From IMG/VR virus record IMGVR_UViG_3300020220_000076, positions 1 through 51,328 of that record: DNA of 51,328 bases; one strand, given 5' to 3'. The notes beneath the pieces are model-generated. The model saw only the letters and a program-made list of their open reading frames with translations. It ran no database searches and was not told the origin of the DNA. Every line of letters starts with the position of its first letter. The first letter of the stretch is position 1. The translations under genes and the position numbers were made by a program. Origin of the DNA: a virus. Positions 36,201-45,132 of this stretch are shown here, piece after piece.

Positions 36201-39200
36201 TTGAGGCAGAATATCAGTGACAACTCCAACATGATTAAGTGTTGATCCAATTCCAACCGAACTTGCCGCAACTCCAACAAAAGTTGATTTTGGTCGATAA
36301 ATTAATTCTTCACCAGTGCTAAAGAAGTGATTTACTATCGTAAATTTACCTGTAGATTGATCTAAAATAGAAGAATCCGATGGATTAAATGTTTTCATAA
36401 AAATTGGTATGCCTTGATATTTCAGTTCAAAGTCAAGTTTATTAATGTCTTGATCATTGATTGCAAAATACTTAGCGACTCCAACTGATTCAGTAACATT
36501 ACTATAGTTCAAACTTGGTGGAATATTTACTTCATCATTTTCCCTATAAAAACTTTCATTAAAACTTAAAATTTCAATATCACCTGAAATTGAAGGATCT
36601 GGATAAAATACTAGTGAAACTATAGAACCAGACATTTCTCCACCAAAAGTTCCAATACCACTTGTACTTCCGATTGATAAAAATGGATATTGAGTTGTAT
36701 ATACATTTGATGAATCTGAAATCAACATTACTTGATGCAATGCACTCGTTTGTCCGATACTAACTTTTATCGTAGACTTTATAGAAGTAAAATCATTCGT
36801 ATCAAATCCTATGATAGTTGATGCTGTTGAAACATTTGAATATAATGAGTCATATTTAACGGTGCTTTCATATCCGTCAACCTGGCCAGTTTGTTTAAAT
36901 CTATAAGTACCTGCCCCAATTGCTGTTGTACCAAATCCAACATTTCTAGTTCTTAAAGTTATACTATTACTAGAGGTATTTGTATATTGTAATGATAGAA
37001 TTCCACTACTTATAGATGCTCCAAATGATCCAATAAAATTAGAACTCAAACCATCTTTAGTATCAAAATAAAATTCAGAAAGATTTGTATTTGTTCCATC
37101 ATGATCTACAAAAATTTCAACATAACTCATTTCATTTGTTACATTGTTAATTAAATGGATGCCTGAATGTATTGATTCTAATTTTGATGTAGATTTTTGT
37201 ATTAAATTGGAAGTTGAATCTGGAGAAACTGTTGAAGTTACTCCAAATAAATCAACATATCCAATTGAGGTAGTTCCAATACCCGATGTATAGTTTGTAA
37301 ATCTTGTATTTAAATACTTGATGTTATAGGTAGTATCATATCCATCCTTAGGATCAAATTTTAAATAACAATTTCCTAATTCATCAATATACCCAAAAAC
37401 ATCTCCCATAATATTAGTTTCATAACCAAATTCTGGAGATAGTTCAGTACTAATTGATCCTTTTTCAAGAGTAAAAATATCAGAATTATTATTTAAAACT
37501 ATAATTTCTGTAAATTGTGATTGTGAGTAGTCTTTATTTGAAACTTGAACTAAATATCTGTTATATTTGTTTGCTGGAATAATATCTACAATTTTTGTTG
37601 AAGTATCAATTGGTTTATCTGAAGATGAAAATTCTGAACTTATATCATCTATTTCTAAAACTCTATTAGTTTTACATTCAAAATAATCTGATAATATTTT
37701 CCTACTAAATTTTAAAAACTTTGATGAATCTCCAAAAGTATCAACATCAACAACTAAATCATAGTTATTAATTGTATCTACCCTATTTTGACTACTAAGA
37801 TTATATAATAATTTTATTTGATCTGTAGAAATAATCTCACCTGTGGTTACATTTTCAATAATTTCAGTATCGGCAAAGTTTTTAAGTCCAATTGGATGGA
37901 CAATGTTGTTTATTGGACTAATGATATCATTCCATTCTTGCTTACTCTTAATTGAATATGAGAGATTCTGATAATAATTATTATCAGAAATAACCTGAGT
38001 ATCTTCGTCAAGTTTGCCAGTATCATCTAACCATCCAATTCGTTGAATTGATGCATAGTCAATTGTAAATTGTCCTGAAGACTCTTTAATTGAATTAACT
38101 GTTGCTAAAGATCCCGATTCAATACCTCTCAATACATTATTTTTTTGTAAAACATCAGACCCAGTTACTTTAATATAATTATTATTAGATTCTGTAATTC
38201 TTAAATTTGATTGAGAAAAACCATTTCCACTATTTACTTCTAAAATTTCTCCTATAATAAAGTTAGAAAATTTCTGAGTAACATTAAATTTTGGATAGTT
38301 ATTATAATTTACAATAGTTCCATATAAATTTTCTATTATTTTTGGTGTTCCTGGATTTGTAGTTAGTCCAGATAAACTAAATTCTAGTTTTCTTGGATTT
38401 GCAACATTATTATATTCTGTAATTGTGAAAAATTGATATCCATAATCTTCAGAATTGACACCATCATCATTTTGATTTGATTTTTGTACACCCTCTACAA
38501 ATATTCTATCATATTGTGCAAAAGGTTCTATTTCAAAACCAGAAAGAGGAGTAACAATAAAACATGTTACAATTCCCGAAGAAGATGCTTGTATAGATTG
38601 AATGCCTACACCATTGGTATTATTAATTGCTCTTACAGTAACTATAGATTCTGGAAGACCATTTGGTTGAACCTCTATAGAAATTGAGTTGATACTTGAT
38701 CCTGAAACATTTGCAGTCAACAGTCCAGTATCAATTTTATTACCAGTATTTGTATCGACAATAATTAAATCTGGGCGATAAGTATAATTTTTTCCACCAT
38801 CAATAATACTAATTGATTCTATTGTCTTTGAATTTTTAATTGTTATAAAACTAGGTATTAAAGCTTCTGGTTTTAAAGTTTTATCTGAAGAATATTCAAA
38901 TCCCTCATTTAAAATTCTAATCTGATTAACTTTACCAATACTATTAGATTTTGGAATAATATATGCACCACTTCCAAGAACAGAATTTATACCATTAAAT
39001 GTGGGTAATTTTTTAAAATTATAACCAGGAGAAATTGTTCTGATTTTAAAAACTCCACCAAGAGCAGAGATTGATGATGTTGTGTATTTTAAAATATCAC
39101 ATTCGGATTGATTATAAGAAGTTTTTTCTGGATAATTTTTTAATGATATTGTAAATGTAGTGGCACCAACTCCAGAAATTTTATAAGAATTATTGTAATA

Positions 39201-42200
39201 ACTATCCACAAAATTAATTTGAGAATAATTTTTAACTTCTTTGTCTGATGCGATTATATGTCCAGATTTCTCCAGAGTATAGAATAATGGATTTGGTAAT
39301 CCTTCACCATTATCAATTGTCAAAGATGCACTTGGAGAAACTCCAATAATACCATTCTTACTTATTGAGAATGTAGTTGTTAAACCTGTTGAAATAAATT
39401 CATCTTTGAAATTTTGATCATAAAATATTTTAAAATTATATCCAGATAAAGAAGAATCTGATAAATCAAAAATAATGTTATTATTATTGAATATTGTTAA
39501 AGGTGGATTAACTAAAGAAATAATCTGAGAGGATCCGCCAATACTACTAATATTTACAATATTTGGTGAAATTGTGTCAATAGAATCAACATAGGTTTCA
39601 CATAATTTAATTTTATTATTATCAACTTTATAAACATAATAAAATCCTGTAGTTAATCCAGAAGATACATTATTTGCTGAATACTTAACTTTGTTTCCTG
39701 TTTTCAAATTATGTGAAGGTAAAGTAATTTCATCTGTTAATGTATTAATTCCAGATGAATTAAATTCAATTGGATTTATTAAAATATAATTAGTTAAAGA
39801 ATCTCTTTTTACTTTTATTGATGTTGATGTACCGATTCCAACAGAAAGACTTGGTTTGATAGAGAGATTTATAATGTCTCCTGATGTTAGGTTATGAGAA
39901 GTTGTTATTGTTACTAAAGAATCAATTTTTTCAATATTTCCCTTTACTTGTATAAAATTAGATTCTAAAGAGTATTGATAATCATCGGATCCATTAGATA
40001 TAAAGAATAAACCATCAGTTGTTGTAGTTAATCCAATTTGGGTTACAATTCCTACATAATCAGGCGATTTTTTAATAATGTAAACTGTTTGACTATCTCC
40101 ACTAAAAGGTAAATTAAACGAAGAACTGCCAGAAGTATTAGCTACTGAAATTTGTGAAGAAGATGATAATTTTTTAAAAATTACTTCTTGATTTGTTTTA
40201 AATGAATGGTTTGGTAGGTAAATTGATTGTGTAGGAATAGAAATAATATTGTTAGTTTGAATGCCAACATTAAATGTAACAGCAACTCCAATTCCGGAAG
40301 TTGTTCCAACTCCAACGGAATATTTTGGATTAAAATAAATCTTATCATTAAATTTAGATTCAAAATATTCTGTAGATTTATTGATCGTAAAAGTATCTGG
40401 AATAAAGTTTACTGTTGTAGTCAAAGTGTGAGATATTCCAGGCAATTCCCTAGAAACTCTAACTATATTTTGAGTATCAAAAATATTTAAAACTGATAAA
40501 GTTTCAGTTCCTATTCCAATACTACTACCAATTGAAATATTTTCAGGAATATTAGAAACATATATGTCAGTTATATTAGCAGATGCCGTAATATTTTTAA
40601 TTAGAGTTGATGTGTAAGAACTAACTCCAATCTGTTGATATCCATTTAAGAAACTTAATGATGTTGAAAAATCCGATATATTAACATAATCAGAATTTTT
40701 AAGATTATGATTTGGATTTATTTTTACTTTAATTTTATCTTTACTATTCCAGGTAAAAGTGGCATTATAATAAGATTCAATAGAAGTTTGTAAGTTTAAT
40801 ATTTCCTTTCCATTAATAAGTTCAACTTGAGAAATTAATCCGCCACCATCAGTATTGGTTTCATCAAATTGTAATAAATCACCTACCTTATAATCATCTC
40901 CTGAATCAATAATTTCAAAATTATCAATTGATCCAGATACGATGGATTCTACATTTACACTTTGATTGATAATTTCATTAGATTCAATGATAAAATCATT
41001 ATCAGCATATTTACTATTAACTTTATATGGGAAAGTATTACGAATTAAATTTGAATTGTTAAAATCAAATGATTGATTTAAAGTTTTATTCTCATTAACA
41101 AATTTTGATCTATATCTATCACCAATGAAGTATGGAAAACTACCAACAATATTATTTTCACTATCAATTATAGATGTTGCAAAGTATGCATATACCCCAT
41201 TAGGAAATTCTGGAGTAACACAAAATCTTCCATTATATTCATCCAAATCTCCAGAATTTGTAAATTTATAGTCTTGAATAAAAAATCCGTTAGAGAATTC
41301 AGATGGTCGATTTAAAATATTATTTGTATTTGATGTATAACCAGAGGTTAATCTTTTGATTGGTTTTGAATTTTTATTTTTTGGATCTGGATAACCGTAA
41401 GAACCATAAATTGGATTTCCATCATATGCCCATCCAATAATTGGAGAATGGTCTATTCCATCATCTTTAAAAATACTTGTAGTTAATACAGAGTGTCCAG
41501 AAATAAAGTATTGTAAATTATTATTTGAAGATTTAATAATTTCATTAGACTCTATAGTTGTACTATTAACATCATTATAAAGAAAATTATTATTAATATC
41601 TAAAGATCTTACTTGAGGGTCAAAAATAATATTTTTACCAGTTGGAACTGCGGTAATAAGTGTGTCTGTAGTGGAATAACCCGATCCACCATTGACTATA
41701 ATTATTCTGGATATCTTATTATTAACAATAACTGGTTGAAGAATAGCGCCTATACCACTACCAGAAACAACAATATCTGGAGTTGAATAATATTCGGTTC
41801 CAGAATATAAAACAGAAACACTGGTTATTCTACCATTAATGATAGTTGGATATAGTTGAGCATTTTTACCAGTTTTCACTAAGATAGATGGTTTTTTATG
41901 ATAGTTTAAAATTGATGATCCATAATCAGATCCTTGTTCATAGACATATACACCTACAATTTTTCCTCTTACTATTGGAGATACTGAAATTGAATTTGAA
42001 TATTGTGTAGTACCTAATCCAACGGGAGAATATTTAATATCTATTGATATTTCTGGATAATTAAATGTATGATATCCACTACCTGTCGATCCTAAGCTAA
42101 TATATTTTCTTCTTAAATAATTGCTTCTGTTAGTGCCACCTACTCCAGCATCTGATAGTCTAAATTTATCATTATCAGTCTTAAGAATATAATATTGATT

Positions 42201-45131
42201 TGAAGTAGATAATCCTGATATTGTTGAACCACTACTAAAATATGTAACTAAGTCACCATCAGTGAATCCATGATTAGTGAAAGAAACGATATCAGTTTCT
42301 GTAGAAATTCCTGAAGAAGTAACTCTTAATTTTCTATTTGTATAATTACTTCCACCATTTAAAATTTTAATTTGAGAAAGAGTATTTTTTGGTTCAGTTG
42401 CAAATTTTTGAATTCCAGAGTTTCCAGCAGTAGTAAATCCAACTGTGTTTATACCAGACCTGTAGTCTGAAAGTGATTGGTAAAGTTGTATTGTATTATT
42501 GCTTATGAACTTAGTATAATATGTTGATTCACTTTTTAAAGTATTTCCAGTGTTTTCATTTAATCCATTAAAAGTTCCAATACCTAGTAAGGGATTATTT
42601 CCTGGTCGATAAACAATTGGTTGTCCATCTACTAAATTATGATCTGTTAAAAATGTAATCGTTTCATAGGTTATATCTACTCCCCCTCCGATTGAAGTTT
42701 GTCTAGCATCAAATTCAATTTCTCTCCTTCTTTTTTCAATAACTGGTTCAAAAACAGCACCAAATCCATTTCCACCAGTAATTGCAACTGAAACCACAAC
42801 ATCTAAGTCAAAATCTTGTGGAGTAACGTAAATTTTTTCTACAGAACCATTTACAATCGGTTGTAATAATGCATTTCCTGTTGATACTGATAATAGAGGA
42901 GGATTAATTACATCATATCCATCTCCACCATTTAAAACATCAACTGATTCCAATGGTCCATAATAAACTTTATCATTGGATTTGTAACTAATAATTTCAA
43001 CACCATTTATCAATTGTCCTACTGTTCCAGGAGTAGTTAAATCAGACTCTCCATCTCCAATATTAACTTCTAATGGAAATTTTCTAAGTAATTTTTGTGG
43101 TGATAAAATTCTTTCTTTTTGAGAATTTAAAGTAAAATTATGAATTCCTGATGATAATGATCCAAAAGATATGTAATTCTCAGTGCCTATAACAGATCTA
43201 GAAGCATATAATCTAATCTCTAGGTTACCTGAAAAAACTTCAACATAGTAAACTCCTTCAGATAATCCCGATATTGGACTTCCTGATGGTTTATAATATA
43301 CTTCACTTCCAGTTATAAAAGAGATTTTACTTGAAAAAACAATTTTAGAATACAATCCAGTGGTTGAATTTTGATCACTAACATTAGATGCATTATATGA
43401 AAAAATTGATTTTGTTATTTGATATGATGGTAGTGAATTTGATGTTACATATAAATATTCATCATTTTCATTATAAACATTTTGAATATCAGCAAAAGTA
43501 GAATTAAATTCTAATGGAACTGAAGAACTAACAGATTTTTTAATTTTTCTTCTGATATCATAATTATCAGTTAAAGAACTTAGATCAATAGAATCAGGTG
43601 GTGGAGGAACTAAGATAGTTATTTCATTTCCACTGATCTCATTAATTTTTAGATTAGATCTAACTATTATTTGCGTGTCTCTAATAAGAATATCAATATC
43701 ATCACCGACTTTTAAACTAGATTTATCAACATTATCTGCTAATAATAATTGAGTAGTTGAAATAACTTTAGATACTTGATATCTTGAACTCGTATTGTAA
43801 ATCCAACTATTTGCAAATATTTCCTTATATGTTTTATCAATTTCTGGATTTTTAATAATTTCACCAATATTTTTAATTTTTATATTTTCACCTACACTAA
43901 TTGAAGAATCATTCGTGGAAGAATTATACCCCGATAAAACACCTGTGATTCTGAATATAACTTTTTTACTTAGATCTCCATTTTCATAACCATAATAAGT
44001 TTCATCAGAATAAATTGTAGATGCTGTAGAAATACCTGATGTGATTCCAGAACAACCAAAAAATTCATTAATACTTTTATCAGTATATTTGATTACATTT
44101 TCTCCGCAATAAACTTTTCCAGATTTTGGAAATCCTATGGTAGAATCTACAATGATGTTAGTACTATTAATATCAACATATTCTAAATTTTTTGTACTTC
44201 CAGTAATATTAAATTGTCCTGTAATGGTTGAAAATGAATCATCATATCCAATAAAAAGAAAAATTTTATAATATGTTTTTCCTTTTCTGCGGATTACTTC
44301 AACTTCTGATACTGATGCTGAGGTATTAGTATCAGTATTTTTAAATATAGTTTGTCCTTTTAATTTTGATAGATCTCCAGAAATTGCATCTGCAACTATT
44401 ACTGCTCTGCGTGAATATGATGCTGAAGATGGTTTAGAAAGAAATCTTTCAAGGTCAATTACCTTTGGAGTTTCTCCAAATAAAACATTGAATAAAATTT
44501 TAAAAGATTCATCAGTTCCTTTAGATCGATATAAAGTTCTTACTTCTTTTATAAAATTACCAACATTTAAATTAGAAACAAAATCTTTATTTTCTAATTC
44601 TGGTGTTAATGTAATTTTAAGTTTCTTATAAAATTCTTGTAGAAATAAAACACTTAGGTTTTGTACTTTAGATGAAGATGTATGAGATGCTTGATCTGTA
44701 TCAGAAAAAACTAATTCTTCAGAACTTAAGTCTTTATGATAATTTGTAATTCCAGAAAAACCCCTTATACATCCAGTAAAAGTGTTAGTTGTTAATCCAG
44801 TGTAAGTAATAATTTCATTATCAATTTTTAATAATCCATAAGTTGGAGGAAACCCCTTTGTAGATGAAACTTGAATTGTTGTTGCACTAGAAGAAATTGC
44901 AGAAGAAAGTGTAGTAAATCCAACTACTACCTCTGGAGTCAAATTATCGAGTTTTAAATATTGATCAAGATTTTCTGCAATATCGACAGTACCACCTTGA
45001 TATTCCTGAGAAATATAATATTGCTTTAAAAATTCTGCTGCTTTTGGACTTTCATCTAAAATGAATTCTGGTAATTGGTTATTAATTATTTGCTGTACTT
45101 TGATTCTAGATTCAAACCCCATCTGTATCAT
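33228..45131 (-). CDS. 7: Giant gp7-like baseplate wedge protein
   Basis: One open frame of 3967 aa, 23% of the window, lies in the gp7 slot between gp6 and gp8; T4 gp7 has 1032 aa. Residues about 160-245 (FLQEFYKKLKITLTPELE, VRTLYRSKGTDESFKILFNVLFGETPKVIDLERF) resemble the near-C-terminal core of T4 gp7 (FYSTKGIEASYKFLFKVLYNEEVEIE, from memory), so the conserved part is N-terminal here. A YHYH-family-like segment follows at about 1230-1300 (GWAYDGNPIYGSYGYPDP, DLDEYNGRFCVTPEFPNGVYAY). The rest is mainly repeated beta units with GIGTT motifs, GSGYxxxP repeats and DNEIIxYT...RG modules. The start is ATG 45131 or the in-frame ATG 45122. Confidence 0.88.
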   Translation of the reverse strand: MIQMGFESRIKVQQIINNQLPEFILDESPKAAEFLKQYYISQEYQGGTVDIAENLDQYLKLDNLTPEVVVGFTTLSSAISSSATTIQVSSTKGFPPTYGLLKIDNEIITYTGLTTNTFTGCIRGFSGITNYHKDLSSEELVFSDTDQASHTSSSKVQNLSVLFLQEFYKKLKITLTPELENKDFVSNLNVGNFIKEVRTLYRSKGTDESFKILFNVLFGETPKVIDLERFLSKPSSASYSRRAVIVADAISGDLSKLKGQTIFKNTDTNTSASVSEVEVIRRKGKTYYKIFLFIGYDDSFSTITGQFNITGSTKNLEYVDINSTNIIVDSTIGFPKSGKVYCGENVIKYTDKSINEFFGCSGITSGISTASTIYSDETYYGYENGDLSKKVIFRITGVLSGYNSSTNDSSISVGENIKIKNIGEIIKNPEIDKTYKEIFANSWIYNTSSRYQVSKVISTTQLLLADNVDKSSLKVGDDIDILIRDTQIIVRSNLKINEISGNEITILVPPPPDSIDLSSLTDNYDIRRKIKKSVSSSVPLEFNSTFADIQNVYNENDEYLYVTSNSLPSYQITKSIFSYNASNVSDQNSTTGLYSKIVFSSKISFITGSEVYYKPSGSPISGLSEGVYYVEVFSGNLEIRLYASRSVIGTENYISFGSLSSGIHNFTLNSQKERILSPQKLLRKFPLEVNIGDGESDLTTPGTVGQLINGVEIISYKSNDKVYYGPLESVDVLNGGDGYDVINPPLLSVSTGNALLQPIVNGSVEKIYVTPQDFDLDVVVSVAITGGNGFGAVFEPVIEKRRREIEFDARQTSIGGGVDITYETITFLTDHNLVDGQPIVYRPGNNPLLGIGTFNGLNENTGNTLKSESTYYTKFISNNTIQLYQSLSDYRSGINTVGFTTAGNSGIQKFATEPKNTLSQIKILNGGSNYTNRKLRVTSSGISTETDIVSFTNHGFTDGDLVTYFSSGSTISGLSTSNQYYILKTDNDKFRLSDAGVGGTNRSNYLRRKYISLGSTGSGYHTFNYPEISIDIKYSPVGLGTTQYSNSISVSPIVRGKIVGVYVYEQGSDYGSSILNYHKKPSILVKTGKNAQLYPTIINGRITSVSVLYSGTEYYSTPDIVVSGSGIGAILQPVIVNNKISRIIIVNGGSGYSTTDTLITAVPTGKNIIFDPQVRSLDINNNFLYNDVNSTTIESNEIIKSSNNNLQYFISGHSVLTTSIFKDDGIDHSPIIGWAYDGNPIYGSYGYPDPKNKNSKPIKRLTSGYTSNTNNILNRPSEFSNGFFIQDYKFTNSGDLDEYNGRFCVTPEFPNGVYAYFATSIIDSENNIVGSFPYFIGDRYRSKFVNENKTLNQSFDFNNSNLIRNTFPYKVNSKYADNDFIIESNEIINQSVNVESIVSGSIDNFEIIDSGDDYKVGDLLQFDETNTDGGGLISQVELINGKEILNLQTSIESYYNATFTWNSKDKIKVKINPNHNLKNSDYVNISDFSTSLSFLNGYQQIGVSSYTSTLIKNITASANITDIYVSNIPENISIGSSIGIGTETLSVLNIFDTQNIVRVSRELPGISHTLTTTVNFIPDTFTINKSTEYFESKFNDKIYFNPKYSVGVGTTSGIGVAVTFNVGIQTNNIISIPTQSIYLPNHSFKTNQEVIFKKLSSSSQISVANTSGSSSFNLPFSGDSQTVYIIKKSPDYVGIVTQIGLTTTTDGLFFISNGSDDYQYSLESNFIQVKGNIEKIDSLVTITTSHNLTSGDIINLSIKPSLSVGIGTSTSIKVKRDSLTNYILINPIEFNSSGINTLTDEITLPSHNLKTGNKVKYSANNVSSGLTTGFYYVYKVDNNKIKLCETYVDSIDTISPNIVNISSIGGSSQIISLVNPPLTIFNNNNIIFDLSDSSLSGYNFKIFYDQNFKDEFISTGLTTTFSISKNGIIGVSPSASLTIDNGEGLPNPLFYTLEKSGHIIASDKEVKNYSQINFVDSYYNNSYKISGVGATTFTISLKNYPEKTSYNQSECDILKYTTSSISALGGVFKIRTISPGYNFKKLPTFNGINSVLGSGAYIIPKSNSIGKVNQIRILNEGFEYSSDKTLKPEALIPSFITIKNSKTIESISIIDGGKNYTYRPDLIIVDTNTGNKIDTGLLTANVSGSSINSISIEVQPNGLPESIVTVRAINNTNGVGIQSIQASSSGIVTCFIVTPLSGFEIEPFAQYDRIFVEGVQKSNQNDDGVNSEDYGYQFFTITEYNNVANPRKLEFSLSGLTTNPGTPKIIENLYGTIVNYNNYPKFNVTQKFSNFIIGEILEVNSGNGFSQSNLRITESNNNYIKVTGSDVLQKNNVLRGIESGSLATVNSIKESSGQFTIDYASIQRIGWLDDTGKLDEDTQVISDNNYYQNLSYSIKSKQEWNDIISPINNIVHPIGLKNFADTEIIENVTTGEIISTDQIKLLYNLSSQNRVDTINNYDLVVDVDTFGDSSKFLKFSRKILSDYFECKTNRVLEIDDISSEFSSSDKPIDTSTKIVDIIPANKYNRYLVQVSNKDYSQSQFTEIIVLNNNSDIFTLEKGSISTELSPEFGYETNIMGDVFGYIDELGNCYLKFDPKDGYDTTYNIKYLNTRFTNYTSGIGTTSIGYVDLFGVTSTVSPDSTSNLIQKSTSKLESIHSGIHLINNVTNEMSYVEIFVDHDGTNTNLSEFYFDTKDGLSSNFIGSFGASISSGILSLQYTNTSSNSITLRTRNVGFGTTAIGAGTYRFKQTGQVDGYESTVKYDSLYSNVSTASTIIGFDTNDFTSIKSTIKVSIGQTSALHQVMLISDSSNVYTTQYPFLSIGSTSGIGTFGGEMSGSIVSLVFYPDPSISGDIEILSFNESFYRENDEVNIPPSLNYSNVTESVGVAKYFAINDQDINKLDFELKYQGIPIFMKTFNPSDSSILDQSTGKFTIVNHFFSTGEELIYRPKSTFVGVAASSVGIGSTLNHVGVVTDILPQTVYAIKVSNDVFKLATRKEYANNGIAVTFTSIGSGNAHELEMVKKNEKSLISIDNVIQSPIAYSLLDYTVNNGGTIGTSSTIFGLSGISSIQLGDILKIDNEYMKVENVGLGTTYSGPISFAGTFPLVSVRRGFVGSSATSHSDSTSVSVYRGSFNITNSRIYFTEPPEGSLEDQLFIDYDNLAEARSYFNGRVFLRKDYTSNQVYDNLSEKFTGIGQTYTLTVGGANTVGLGTSGGNGIVLINGIYQTPTTENNTNNNFRIIENSSIGISSVIFSGITSSNGSIIISESDVNLNQLPRGGIIVSLGSTPGLGYAPLIGAAITAIIGAGGSITSIGIGTSGSWGSGYRSPVSIAVTESGHTGLGATINAVVGAGGTLSFVIVGGGTNYTNPTINISSPSYSNLSMIGVSRLSTGATTECGIGLLLNVDVGASSTTGIGSTLFEVTGFDIVRNGYGFKKGDVIKPVGLVTAYGLTQPITEFELTILDTFTDSFSAWQFGELDYIDSIKNLQNGVRKRFPLYYNSQLLSFERSSSDEDSRAIDFNSLLVIFVNGILQQPVATYQFDGGASFAFTEAPKSEDNVSIYFYKGSPSDSQYKDDVYETIKSGDDVQVFSNNNSLTNTITQSSRTVTNIISSKVLETNLYNLQGVDDTNFKPVSWTKQKVDKIINGYLVSKARESLEPQIYPTSKIIKNVSQNDSQIFVDDISLFNYEAEPSVDFDALIVSGLQDPISGVVTAVVSSAGTIQSLVISNVGSGYTGSSIEVNIASPLPTIVAFGTTLSVTPGTRATASISIINGSLSTVSIINAGSGYTTSNLPQVIIPLPDPIYENITKITNISGTSGNVIGIGTTVGIGTDLALNFTLSSMNNIEVGNPIYIFNTKVGNGVTSIINDNSSIVGVGTTFLDNVYYISGKNVSAGIITCNVHSQTSIVGIATTGSNIGKFSWGKLSGFTRSSSPISIGISGFTINSGLSTFPTIQRRGFGLKGIGPIS

Positions 45132-45132
45132 A

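Noticed and set aside
38484-38687. Plus-strand 67-aa frame within the gp7-like gene
   Set aside because: Antisense to a continuous, repeat-rich coding frame; no start signal or family resemblance.
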